From NCBI GenBank assembly GCA_041917975.1, contig JAYRWN010000426.1, forward strand, positions 1-17,285: 17,285 nucleotides of DNA, read 5' to 3'. This DNA is from JAYRWN01 sp041917975 (GTDB lineage: Bacteria; Bacteroidota; Bacteroidia; Chitinophagales; Saprospiraceae). Shown here piece after piece: positions 7,770 to 16,659 of the stretch. Every line of letters begins with the position of its first letter. Position 1 is the first letter of the stretch. Under the pieces are notes generated by a model. It was given only the letters and a program-made list of their open reading frames with translations. It was not told where the DNA came from and searched no databases. Both the position numbers and the translations under genes were made by a program.

Positions 7770-7787
7770 AATAGATGCACATCTATT
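7770..7787. promoter_or_regulatory. 18-bp inverted repeat before the A2M gene
   Basis: AATAGATG-CA-CATCTATT has perfect 8-bp arms around a 2-bp centre and ends 20 bp before the ATG of the A2M gene. The centre is too short for an RNA hairpin loop, so if it works it is more likely a protein-binding dyad in the promoter or leader. No TAnnTTTG element was found beside it. Chance occurrence is possible. Confidence 0.3.
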
Positions 7788-7807
7788 CCAAAAAATAAAA
7801 CCATTGA

Positions 7808-10800
7808 ATGAAACGGTTAATATTTGGATTTTCTGCGATCATGCTGATTATGCTGGCATGTACAACCCGCAATTTACAAAAACCCGTAACGAAGGCGGCG
7901 GTGAAAACTGATTGGAAACATATCGATTCTTTGGCTCAGCAAGGTCTGTATCAAACTGCTCTGGATGAGACTTTACTAATCATGCAACTAGCCCAGGATC
8001 AAGACGATTTTTATGCCTGGATGAAGAGCATGGTTTATGTTGCAAAATTCCATCGTTTTCTGGATGAAAATGGCATGGAAAAAGCCATTGATTATTGGGA
8101 GCAATCCCGGGTGAAACTAAAAGACCCTTACCGATCTTTGGCGAATAGTTTATTGGCCGAATTATACCAGCCCCAGTATGAGTCCGTGTTATGGCAACTC
8201 CGTGATCGAACATATACAGGACACCAGACTGGCAAACCACTGGTTTTATGGGCTGCACAGGATTATTTGGACACAATAAGCTCTTTATATTTAACCTCTA
8301 TTAAGGCCCAGACAGTAGATATAAATTTAGATGATTTTCAGGATTTGATTCTTTGGGGGTCCAGGGCTAAATCTTTACAACCTACCTTAAAAGAGCTCTT
8401 AATTACCCGGGCCATTGATTTTTTATCGCAGGATTACCAATACCCGGTTCAAGATTTACCCGATTATTTAGAAAGTGAACAATTTTTTTCCACGGCTGAC
8501 ACTTTTAACAATCTAACTCTGAATCGTCCAGGCAAACGTCATGAGGTGTTGCGTTTGTATCAGGACTTATTAAAAGGAGCCGGCACTAAACAAAATGCTG
8601 AAGCTTTCCTTCGATTTGATCTGCAGCGACTGCATTTTGTTCACGCTCAGAGTATACATCCGGAGAAAGAGCTGCTCTTTGAACAAGCTCTGCATCAGCT
8701 GTGGATAAAGTCAACGGGTACAGTACTGGAAATAGACGCTTTGTGGTCTCTGGCTCAATTTATTTTGAATACTAAATCCTATAGTGGATTAGCTCAAAAA
8801 GCTGAGGCTCAGCGCGCCATGTTAGAAAAAATACGCACCCTCATCCAAAAGTACCCTTCACAAACCAGCCAGTTAAAACAGTTGGAACATCAGTTAACTG
8901 AGCCCCACCTCGCTTTGCAAATGGAACAGGTCAATCTGCCCGGTCAGAAAATCCTGGTCAGAATAGCTTTTAAGAACATTAAGACTGTTCCTTTTCACCT
9001 GATGGCCATCAACGATGAGGTGATGTCCAGGCTGTACCAGTTAAAACCGGAAGAGGTGCGTGATTATTTGCAAAAACTACCAGCATTAATGGCATGGTCT
9101 ACAGAATTACCCCCGGTAGAAGACTATGAAGAACATAGCTCAGAAATAGGTTTAGATGCTCTGCCACCGGGACGTTACATGTTAGTCGCTCATCGCGACA
9201 GTGCTTTGGCCAGGGTAATGTCATTTCAGGTCACTAATCTGGCGTTAAAACATAGTAAAAGAAAGGATCATGATGAATGGAGGGTTTTGCATCGTGAGAC
9301 CGGAATGCCTATTTCCAGCGCTGAAGTCAAATTTTATCGACAAAATATTCGTCAATCCAACAATAGCATCGAAAAGCAGTTGGTAGCCTCAGCTAAGAGC
9401 GATGCGGATGGCAAAGTAATCTTTGCGCAAGCCTACCAGGGAGAGCTGGAGCTCGAGGTGAAACACGGCAGTGAGATTTGGCGGCCGGAGCAACGGGCCT
9501 ATATTTATCCACAAGAAGACCAGCCTCCTCAGGAACTTGTGTTGACCCAAATTTTTACCGATCGGGCCATTTACCGTCCTGGCCAAATGGTATACTTTAA
9601 GGCTATTTTGTATAGGTCTTCAAATAATGAAGCCCGGGTAATAACTAACCGTTCTCTTACTGTTCAATTAATAGACGCCAATAGTGAAGAAGTGCAATCC
9701 TTAGCCTTGCAGACTAATTCATATGGCAGCGCTAGTGGCAGTTTTATCCTTCCGGCATCTGGACGGTTGTCAGGAAATTGGACCATTCAAAGCAGCGAAG
9801 GAGGGACCACGAACATTCAAGTTGAAGCCTACAAACGGCCTACTTTTGAAATTCTGGTCGATACCCTGGATCAGATTTTTAAGCTTAATGATAAGGTGGA
9901 CTTACATGGCACAGTGAGAACTTTGTCGGGGATGAATTTGAGTGGAGCAAAAGTTATTTACCAGGTCAAACGGACTATGCGTTGGCGGTGGGATCCCTGG
10001 GTTAAAAGCGCCTATATCCATCAACCTGTTGAAACTATTATAGCCAGTGGAGAGACTTCCGTCGATGTGCAAGGACGTTTTGGGATAACTTTTGAAGCCA
10101 TTTCTGACCGGCAAGTGGCCAAAATCCATCAACCCACATTTATTTACCATGTCGCTCTCACGGCCACAGATATGTCGGGAGAATCCCAGGCTATAGAACG
10201 CAGGTATGAAATGAATTATTCGGGCGTTTTACTTGATGTTCATGGCCCGGAGGTAGTCACTAACTGGCCGCCCCAAATTTCTCTTAGTGCGCTGAATCTT
10301 GAGCGCAAGCCGGTGGAATATGCTGGGCAGTGGGAACTTTTTGGCCTCCAGGCACCTGCTATCGCGCATAAAGCAAGGTTGTGGCCAGGCCCTGATGTGC
10401 CCCTGATGACTGAACCTGAATTCAAGCGCAGCTTTCCTCAATATGGGTATCGTGATGACCAAGATTGGAAAAGTTGGCCTAAACAAACGTTACATAAAGG
10501 AGCATTTACTGCCGGTAAACAACCGTTTATGCAGCCTATCCCCGAACTTAGGGACGGTCCTTATTATCTGGAATATAGAGGTATTAACAGCACGGATACT
10601 ATAAGTCAAGGCTTTTGGTTTTGGGTGGATGTGCGGCATAATATCCCTACAGTTCCCTTAAATAATGTGCTGGGTTGGCGGTGGTCCAAAGACGATTATC
10701 AATCCGGAGAACCTGGTAGTTATGCGGTTCTTTCGGCCTGGCCTCAGGTGCAGTGGCATTTTGAAGTAGAAGAAAAAGGCCAAAACCTCAGGAAATGGTA

Positions 10801-13675
10801 TTGGCGCGATGAGAACGATGGCAACCAGCAATACTTTACTGCTGCTCCTCACCAGGTTTACCGGGCTTCAGCCATTTATCAAAATCGATTCTATTCTTTT
10901 GAGTTTAGACCGCAAATCGCAGTGCCAAATCAAAATCTGGAGCTGGAGTTGGTAACATTTCGGCCGGAATTAATGCCTGGGAGCAAAGAAAGATGGCAAA
11001 TCAGGGTAAAAGGACAGACCGATGTAGAGTTATTAACCACGATGTATGACGATGCCCTGGAATCAATATATCCCCTCACCTGGCCACAAACTTTGATTCA
11101 GGAGAAATATTACCCAGGGTTTCCCTGGTCTGGGATAGGATTTGATCAATCATACGGGCAGACATTCGGGTTATTTAATTATCCTTCTTTTGACTATCAG
11201 GAAAAGGGTTGGGTGCATTGGAATTGGTTCGATTTCCCATTTTATTATTATGGTCCTTCCGCGATGACCCGGCGGGGTGGTAAATTGGCTTCGCCTGCAC
11301 CCCAAATGGATGCGATGAACGAAAAAGTGCAGGAAGAATCAGAGGTTTTAAGGGGCAAAGATCAAGCCTTACCGGAAAATGTTGCACCAGCTGGTTTAAG
11401 ACAAAATCTCGGCGAAACGGTTTTCTTTTATCCTCACTTGTTACCGGACAGCCTGGGGGTTATCAATATCCCTTTTATAATGAATGAGGCTTTAACCAGA
11501 TGGAACTGGAAGTTGTATGCGCATACTCCAAATTTAAAAACTGGTTACATTACACAAAAGGTCATTACCCGTAAATCACTGATGGTTACCCCAAACTTGC
11601 CCCGAATGGTTTATCAGGATGACCGGGTCTTAATCCCCATGCGCATCGATAACCTTTCAGGAGAGCGCTTGGAAGTGGAAAGTACGCTGGAGATCATCGA
11701 TCCAATATCTGGAAGAAACATAACCGCTTTATTTGTTTCGGCGGTACAAATTCAAAATGTTGACCTCGAGCCAGGGACCAGTAAAGTTGTAAACTGGCGT
11801 TTGCATATTCCGGACGATTATTCGCAGCCGGTCCAGATCCGGTTTTGGGCCAAATCTGCAGGTCATACGGACGGAGAGGCGCGGACCTTACCCATCTTAA
11901 GTAAAAAAATTTTGGTTACCGACACCCGTTCCTTGTGGACTAATCCTGGCGAATCTAAAACGATCGACTTACAATGGCTAAAACGGCAGGGTCAGCAAAC
12001 ACCTTTCCGATTAACTGTAGAATATACGCCGCAACCGGTATGGTTGGCTTTGCAAGCGCTGCCGTTTCTGCAAGATCAAACTGTTTTTACCACCGATGGT
12101 TTAATCCAGAAGTGGATGGCCATGGTGTGCGGACGCTACATATTTAAGCAATATCCTCATGTTAAAACAGTAGTCAGTGCGTGGATAAAGCAGGGTGATG
12201 TAAAGAGTCCTTTAGAAACAAACCCTGAGTTAAAGACTTTGCTGCTGGCTGAAACACCCTGGGTGTTGGAAGGGAAAGATGAAACTCAAACCATCCGGCA
12301 ACTGGCTTTGTTCCTGGAAGAAAATCATGTCGATGGGGAAATTAGAGAACTTGAGCGTCAAATTTTAGACCGCTTTACCCCTGAAGGAGGCCTGACCTGG
12401 TATCCTGGGGGTCGTCCATCGCCTTACATAACTTCTCAGGCTTTGGAAATATGGGGTTGGCTCTTTACACAAAATATTGTTGACAGACGTGTTTATGCGT
12501 CCTGGTCTCAGCAAGCTCTTAATTATCTGGATCATACCAGGCTGAAGAACTATAACCAGGATCCCCAGAGGGACAAGCAGCTGGCTAATGAAGAGGATGT
12601 TCATTTCCTTTACTTACATAGCTTGTGTCCGGAAGTTGAACTACTTGCCGGCTTGGCCAAACACGTTGAACAACTTTATACTTCAGCAGCAACTCGGTGG
12701 ACTCAGTATGGCGTATATAGCCAAAGTGCACTGGGGTTAGCTGCCCAGAAAAGTCGCCCGGAACTAACCCTGGCTATTCAAAAATCATTAATTGAGAGAG
12801 GTATAAAGCATGAAGAACAAGGCTTGACCTGGAAACACAACGACTTGACCTGGTGGTATCAGCAGCCATTGGAAAGTCAAATTCTGGCCCTAAATCTATT
12901 AGCACTGGGTGATCACCATGAGCTTGTGCGCCAAGGACAAAAGTGGTTGATCAGCCAAAAGGAAACCCAACATTGGGTCAGTGGGCGAGCGACAAGTATG
13001 ACCATCATAAGTTTGTTGCAGACCAAGGGCCCCCTGCCAACGATGCCTCAATTTAGTCTTCAAGTTGGGTCGCAAAACCTGACCCAGTTGACAGGTACTC
13101 CCGGTACTGGCTATATCAAAAAATCCTGGACCGGTAAAGAATTGAATGGGCCAATGGACATTATTAAGATTGAAAATAAGTCCGATCAGCCGGGGTGGGG
13201 TGGAGCATACCTACAGTATTGGGTGGAGCAAAATGAGGTTACATCCCAGGGAACTGGTTTAAAAATAAGCCGGGACTTTTATCGAGTAGATCAACAACTA
13301 AAAGTGACCAAACTCTCGACTTCGCCTGATATTAAACCGGGTGACCGGATTAGAGTCGTCTTAACTGTGGCCAGTGATCGGCCGCTGGACTATGTAATGA
13401 TCAAAGACCTCAGGGCCAGTATCTGGGAGCCTCTTCAACGGTTAAGCGGAACCCAGTGGCGCAACGGATTGACCTATTATCAGACGGTGACCGACGTCGC
13501 AAATTTGTTTTTTCTTGATCATCTACCTAAGGGGTCTTTTACCCTTGAATATGATGTCTATGTTAATAATCTTGGTGACGTCAACGCAGGTTTTACCCAG
13601 GTCCAGAGTTTTTACGCCCCTAAATTTACCGCCAGAAGTACCGGTGAGAAAATACAGACGCTACGGCCACAATAA
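7808..13675 (+). CDS. Alpha-2-macroglobulin family lipoprotein lacking the thioester motif
   Basis: A 1955-residue envelope lipoprotein of the bacterial alpha-2-macroglobulin family, giant proteins proposed to trap proteases or protect the periplasm. A short signal peptide ends in MLA-C18, a plausible lipobox with an unusual M at -3. Residues about 30-370 are helical and TPR-like, as in other Bacteroidota members. Macroglobulin MG domains follow, with the TDRAIYRPGQ signature at residues 584-593. Next is an aromatic- and charge-rich flexible stretch (about 1140-1200). The A2M domain (about 1200-1290) carries FFYPHLLPDSLG and ALTRWNW, and a thioester-type helical barrel (about 1405-1720) includes GGRPSPYIT. 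The C-terminal DRPLDYVMIKDLRAS segment marks the last macroglobulin-like domain. At residues 1418-1432, where relatives have a CxEQ thioester, the sequence is LPFLQDQTVFTTDGL; no CxEQ occurs anywhere in the protein. No penicillin-binding protein 1C gene is adjacent. E. coli YfaS (MagD) is a known thioester-less relative. Confidence 0.9.
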   Translation: MKRLIFGFSAIMLIMLACTTRNLQKPVTKAAVKTDWKHIDSLAQQGLYQTALDETLLIMQLAQDQDDFYAWMKSMVYVAKFHRFLDENGMEKAIDYWEQSRVKLKDPYRSLANSLLAELYQPQYESVLWQLRDRTYTGHQTGKPLVLWAAQDYLDTISSLYLTSIKAQTVDINLDDFQDLILWGSRAKSLQPTLKELLITRAIDFLSQDYQYPVQDLPDYLESEQFFSTADTFNNLTLNRPGKRHEVLRLYQDLLKGAGTKQNAEAFLRFDLQRLHFVHAQSIHPEKELLFEQALHQLWIKSTGTVLEIDALWSLAQFILNTKSYSGLAQKAEAQRAMLEKIRTLIQKYPSQTSQLKQLEHQLTEPHLALQMEQVNLPGQKILVRIAFKNIKTVPFHLMAINDEVMSRLYQLKPEEVRDYLQKLPALMAWSTELPPVEDYEEHSSEIGLDALPPGRYMLVAHRDSALARVMSFQVTNLALKHSKRKDHDEWRVLHRETGMPISSAEVKFYRQNIRQSNNSIEKQLVASAKSDADGKVIFAQAYQGELELEVKHGSEIWRPEQRAYIYPQEDQPPQELVLTQIFTDRAIYRPGQMVYFKAILYRSSNNEARVITNRSLTVQLIDANSEEVQSLALQTNSYGSASGSFILPASGRLSGNWTIQSSEGGTTNIQVEAYKRPTFEILVDTLDQIFKLNDKVDLHGTVRTLSGMNLSGAKVIYQVKRTMRWRWDPWVKSAYIHQPVETIIASGETSVDVQGRFGITFEAISDRQVAKIHQPTFIYHVALTATDMSGESQAIERRYEMNYSGVLLDVHGPEVVTNWPPQISLSALNLERKPVEYAGQWELFGLQAPAIAHKARLWPGPDVPLMTEPEFKRSFPQYGYRDDQDWKSWPKQTLHKGAFTAGKQPFMQPIPELRDGPYYLEYRGINSTDTISQGFWFWVDVRHNIPTVPLNNVLGWRWSKDDYQSGEPGSYAVLSAWPQVQWHFEVEEKGQNLRKWYWRDENDGNQQYFTAAPHQVYRASAIYQNRFYSFEFRPQIAVPNQNLELELVTFRPELMPGSKERWQIRVKGQTDVELLTTMYDDALESIYPLTWPQTLIQEKYYPGFPWSGIGFDQSYGQTFGLFNYPSFDYQEKGWVHWNWFDFPFYYYGPSAMTRRGGKLASPAPQMDAMNEKVQEESEVLRGKDQALPENVAPAGLRQNLGETVFFYPHLLPDSLGVINIPFIMNEALTRWNWKLYAHTPNLKTGYITQKVITRKSLMVTPNLPRMVYQDDRVLIPMRIDNLSGERLEVESTLEIIDPISGRNITALFVSAVQIQNVDLEPGTSKVVNWRLHIPDDYSQPVQIRFWAKSAGHTDGEARTLPILSKKILVTDTRSLWTNPGESKTIDLQWLKRQGQQTPFRLTVEYTPQPVWLALQALPFLQDQTVFTTDGLIQKWMAMVCGRYIFKQYPHVKTVVSAWIKQGDVKSPLETNPELKTLLLAETPWVLEGKDETQTIRQLALFLEENHVDGEIRELERQILDRFTPEGGLTWYPGGRPSPYITSQALEIWGWLFTQNIVDRRVYASWSQQALNYLDHTRLKNYNQDPQRDKQLANEEDVHFLYLHSLCPEVELLAGLAKHVEQLYTSAATRWTQYGVYSQSALGLAAQKSRPELTLAIQKSLIERGIKHEEQGLTWKHNDLTWWYQQPLESQILALNLLALGDHHELVRQGQKWLISQKETQHWVSGRATSMTIISLLQTKGPLPTMPQFSLQVGSQNLTQLTGTPGTGYIKKSWTGKELNGPMDIIKIENKSDQPGWGGAYLQYWVEQNEVTSQGTGLKISRDFYRVDQQLKVTKLSTSPDIKPGDRIRVVLTVASDRPLDYVMIKDLRASIWEPLQRLSGTQWRNGLTYYQTVTDVANLFFLDHLPKGSFTLEYDVYVNNLGDVNAGFTQVQSFYAPKFTARSTGEKIQTLRPQ

Positions 13676-13780
13676 AAAACGACTATAGTCCCATTTAGTC
13701 CGTAAGGAAAGATCGATTGTCGAGAAAATTAGGTCAAAAGGAAGGTTCAATTCACATTAGTTTTAAAAATACACCTAGTC

Positions 13781-14386
13781 ATGGAAGAAAAGAAGAAAGA
13801 GTACAGAAGCGAAGCAGCAAACATCATTATTCGAAACCATATGGTATGGTCAATGGGGGCAGGCTTTATTCCCGTGCCTATAGCGGATTTTTTTGCCGTT
13901 GGAGCGATTCAACTGGATATGATCAGGCAGTTGTGCAAACTATATGATGAGGACTTTAAAGAAAAACAAGGTAAAGCTATTGTCTCAGCTCTTACCGGTT
14001 CCGGACTAGCCCGTTTGGGAGCCCGGGCGATAAAATTTATACCTGGCGTTGGTTCTGTCCTGGGAGGTATTACCTTGGCTGTGTTATCCGGAGCATCCAC
14101 CTATGCCTTAGGTGAAGTCTTTAAAAAACATTTTGAAACCGGTGGGACCTTTTTGGACTTCGATGTTGAACGACTGAAAAAATATTATGATGAGATGTTC
14201 GAAAAAGGAAAAGCAAAGGCGGAAGAAGTAAGGCAGGAACATAAAAAACAAAAAGAAACTCCCGAACCAACCACTACCATGAATGCGGATGTACTTACCC
14301 GCCTTAAAGAATTAGGCGAACTAAAAACTAACGGCATCATCTCCGAAGAAGAATTTGCGAAACTTAAAAAACAGATCATCGGCTAA
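13781..14386 (+). CDS. DUF697-like membrane protein with C-terminal SHOCT motif
   Basis: A 201-residue protein. Residues about 5-125 resemble the DUF697 family: a helix with EAANIIIRNHMVWSMG, then a glycine- and proline-containing hydrophobic segment GAGFIPVPIADFFAVGAIQL (about 26-45). A second hydrophobic hairpin, FIPGVGSVLGGITLAVLSGAS, follows at about 86-106. A charged, probably coiled linker (about 127-165) leads to a C-terminal SHOCT motif with RLKELGELKTNGIISEEEF (about residues 172-190), a short helical module found at the ends of many bacterial proteins. DUF697 domains are often fused to Era-like GTPases or occur beside them; no GTPase is present here. Function is unknown; a membrane-associated stress or scaffold role is only a guess. 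The start is the ATG directly before EEKKKEY, 105 bp after the A2M gene, and the gene ends at a strong terminator. Confidence 0.75.
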   Translation: MEEKKKEYRSEAANIIIRNHMVWSMGAGFIPVPIADFFAVGAIQLDMIRQLCKLYDEDFKEKQGKAIVSALTGSGLARLGARAIKFIPGVGSVLGGITLAVLSGASTYALGEVFKKHFETGGTFLDFDVERLKKYYDEMFEKGKAKAEEVRQEHKKQKETPEPTTTMNADVLTRLKELGELKTNGIISEEEFAKLKKQIIG

Positions 14387-14401
14387 TCATCAGCGCTGAC
14401 C

Positions 14402-14445
14402 AATAACAAAAAAGCCCAGGGTTGCCCCAGGGCTTTTTTGTTATT
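14402..14445. terminator. Bidirectional rho-independent terminator between convergent genes
   Basis: A near-perfect hairpin: AATAACAAAAAAGCCC pairs with GGGCTTTTTTGTTATT, continued after one A-A mismatch by GGG/CCC around a TTGC loop. The arms carry A6 on one side and T6 on the other, so the structure ends in a U-tract on both strands. It lies 15 bp after the DUF697-SHOCT stop and 21 bp beyond the end of the convergent haloperoxidase-like gene, so it should end both transcripts. Confidence 0.93.
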
Positions 14446-14466
14446 ATGCTTAATATATTCCCAGTC

Positions 14467-16659
14467 TTAGAACTTGACTATTTTTTTTGTGGTGGTGGCC
14501 TGAGTCGTCGGTTCGGTAAATTTTACAACATACCAGCCGGGAGTCAACTGCCGGGTATTTATTTCTTGCCGACCAATGCCGATGTTATGTCTATAAACCG
14601 GTTTTCCATCCAGCCGGTACATATCTACGGTTACGTTTTTAGTTAGGTGGTTATCCACGATCAAAACCTGTGCAACCGGATTATTTACAATATTTATCAG
14701 ATTGTCCAATCTGGGCGTTTTTACCGCTGTGGTGTTATTCTTATCAAATAATTTTGACGCAAACTGGAACGCTCTTGGTCCTAAAATCATGCCCAATTGT
14801 CGACCAGGAATATCATCCACCGGTGGATGAATACCACCCCAGATGCGTGAAAGACTACATTGGTCAGAGGCATCACGGTAGGTGGCCCATTGCAGAGTAA
14901 CATCTACGCTAGGCCCATCTTCGAACACCAGATATTTATTTTTCTCCGCTTTAAATTCGGCCATTCCGCCGGGAAAATATTCGTCGCCGGTGATTAAAGT
15001 CATCACCTCAGCTGCTGTTCTGGAATAGGTGGAATGCCCGCTCACATAGCCGGCGAAAGGTGGAGTTACAAACGTTGGGCGTTGATAAGGCCACCAGTTT
15101 TCAGCCAGGATCCAATCCACCCCGGCCACATCAACCGCCGGATCGAAAATCCATAATGGACCTCGCCAGGCTTTCAGTTTTATTTTGCCGACATGCTCCC
15201 GGCCAAATCCAGCCAAGGGATCGTTAGGAAGAACATTTTCTATATAGCCCGGTATAAGTGGTAATCCATACGGTGAATAATTGGGTAAGGTGGTGTCCGT
15301 ACTTTGCCCCCAAAAAGCCATATAACGGATGGCCGTCAGAGGTCGTGAAGAATCGTAATACCCTTTTATCCCCCAGGCTGTGATTGCTGCATCATGCAAG
15401 GCGCCACCCAGGATAAAATAGGTTTTTACGTACCATTCCAGTTCATCCATGATTTCCCCTTGCCCTTTGAAGCGACGTTCAAATTGAGGATGATCCGCCA
15501 CGTAGTTTACTATGGTGAACCAGTGCCCCGGAGGGGTTTCGGATTTTGGGCCGTCAGCCCAAAATTCAGCCAGGACCCGGGCATAGTCTCCACGCGGGAC
15601 CATCTGGGAAGCATAGGGTTTGCCGGTCTTAGGGTTAATAGGATGTCCAGGGCTACGATCACCGCCATTTTCTAAATCGTAAAAATCCTCATAATCTTTA
15701 AAATCCGTCGGAAAACTGGTCAATCCACCGATAGAAGCCGGTGAAATATCCCACATCACTCTATCCCCGGGGTCAAGGTGACTGGACCAGGCAGCGACCA
15801 GGGCATGGGTCTTTTGATAAGTATGATCAAAAGAATCCAGATTAGGAGGTGGTCCCGGATCAAGACAAACCGGAAAGGGATTGCCGTCACGGGTATAAGG
15901 GATGAGATCGTCATCAGTCAGGGCAAATGGTTGGACCACGCCCCATTCCGGGCTTTGAAACTTGATGGTGTCCCCTTGAAAAATATTTCCAGCTTGATCA
16001 ATAAACACATTCAATTGAATAGGCTGCCACCGGTTAGGATTGACCACTATACCTGCTCCGGGTACTTCCGGCGCAATCGGTGGATTGACCGGCCGGTAAT
16101 ATTGAATGGCGTAATTGTTGATTTCATTACTGCCATCCTGGTAACCGTAATTGATCATACAGTCCGCGATATAATTACCCAGCGCCGCGGGACTGCCGGA
16201 TTGATAATTCATATCCGTTTTAGTAATATCATAACCATGCACGGCCATCATACTATCCATCATAGCGCCGGTTTTTGCAAAACCTGGTGAATTTTTAAAG
16301 CGGTGCCTGAGCATCCTGTAAGCGGCATAACTGATGGCTTCCTCCCGCGCTGCTTTAAGGTCAGCTGGTTTAGGGAAAGCCTGCAGTGGGCAACTAAATC
16401 CATGTAACGTTTTGCCTAATAGGTAAGTGTCAGCTTCATCACTATAAGCTGCCCAGGCGTCATACATAACCGAAGCCACCTGGTATAAGGTGCGGGCATG
16501 CACCGGAGGACGGGCAAAATCATTTCTGATCGATTCAATATGGATTTCATTCCAGTCACGGGGTATGGCATGCTGGGCAGCAAGAGAGTCACTCATCAGC
16601 ACCAGCGTGATAATTAGAAAGTAGACAATAGCTTTGTACATATGCTTTAATTGAAACAT
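14467..16659 (-). CDS. Secreted vanadium-haloperoxidase-like PAP2 superfamily protein with T9SS sorting domain
   Basis: A 730-residue exported enzyme of the PAP2/vanadium-dependent haloperoxidase superfamily, whose members oxidise halides with peroxide or hydrolyse phosphate esters. A signal peptide ends near residue 28 (LAA/QHA). The N-terminal helices contain the family's LYQVASVMYDAWAAYSDEA stretch (about residues 59-77). The oxyanion site is complete: K432-x6-R439-P440, then S540-G-H542 (V instead of P before SGH), then S604-R605-x5-H611-x3-D615. The last 75 residues or so form a T9SS type A sorting domain (VDMYRLDGKPVYRHNIG, then INTRQLTPGWYVVKF, with a basic KKIVKF end), so it is probably carried across the outer membrane. 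An internal Met at residue 7 is an alternative start. Haloperoxidase and acid phosphatase activity cannot be separated from these motifs. The gene appears monocistronic and ends at a shared terminator. Confidence 0.88.
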   Translation of the reverse strand: MFQLKHMYKAIVYFLIITLVLMSDSLAAQHAIPRDWNEIHIESIRNDFARPPVHARTLYQVASVMYDAWAAYSDEADTYLLGKTLHGFSCPLQAFPKPADLKAAREEAISYAAYRMLRHRFKNSPGFAKTGAMMDSMMAVHGYDITKTDMNYQSGSPAALGNYIADCMINYGYQDGSNEINNYAIQYYRPVNPPIAPEVPGAGIVVNPNRWQPIQLNVFIDQAGNIFQGDTIKFQSPEWGVVQPFALTDDDLIPYTRDGNPFPVCLDPGPPPNLDSFDHTYQKTHALVAAWSSHLDPGDRVMWDISPASIGGLTSFPTDFKDYEDFYDLENGGDRSPGHPINPKTGKPYASQMVPRGDYARVLAEFWADGPKSETPPGHWFTIVNYVADHPQFERRFKGQGEIMDELEWYVKTYFILGGALHDAAITAWGIKGYYDSSRPLTAIRYMAFWGQSTDTTLPNYSPYGLPLIPGYIENVLPNDPLAGFGREHVGKIKLKAWRGPLWIFDPAVDVAGVDWILAENWWPYQRPTFVTPPFAGYVSGHSTYSRTAAEVMTLITGDEYFPGGMAEFKAEKNKYLVFEDGPSVDVTLQWATYRDASDQCSLSRIWGGIHPPVDDIPGRQLGMILGPRAFQFASKLFDKNNTTAVKTPRLDNLINIVNNPVAQVLIVDNHLTKNVTVDMYRLDGKPVYRHNIGIGRQEINTRQLTPGWYVVKFTEPTTQATTTKKIVKF

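Noticed and set aside
13681..13690. Palindrome GACTATAGTC just after the A2M stop codon
   Set aside because: Ten bases with no loop and no U-tract; it does not make a terminator and is too short to call an operator.
13758..13765. TAGTTTTA as a -7 element for the DUF697-SHOCT gene
   Set aside because: It misses the conserved final G, lies only 15 bp before the ATG, and has no suitably spaced -33 box.
15778..16290. 170-residue plus-strand open frame opposite the haloperoxidase-like gene
   Set aside because: It is antisense to a gene with full catalytic motifs and its translation has the patternless look of a shadow frame.
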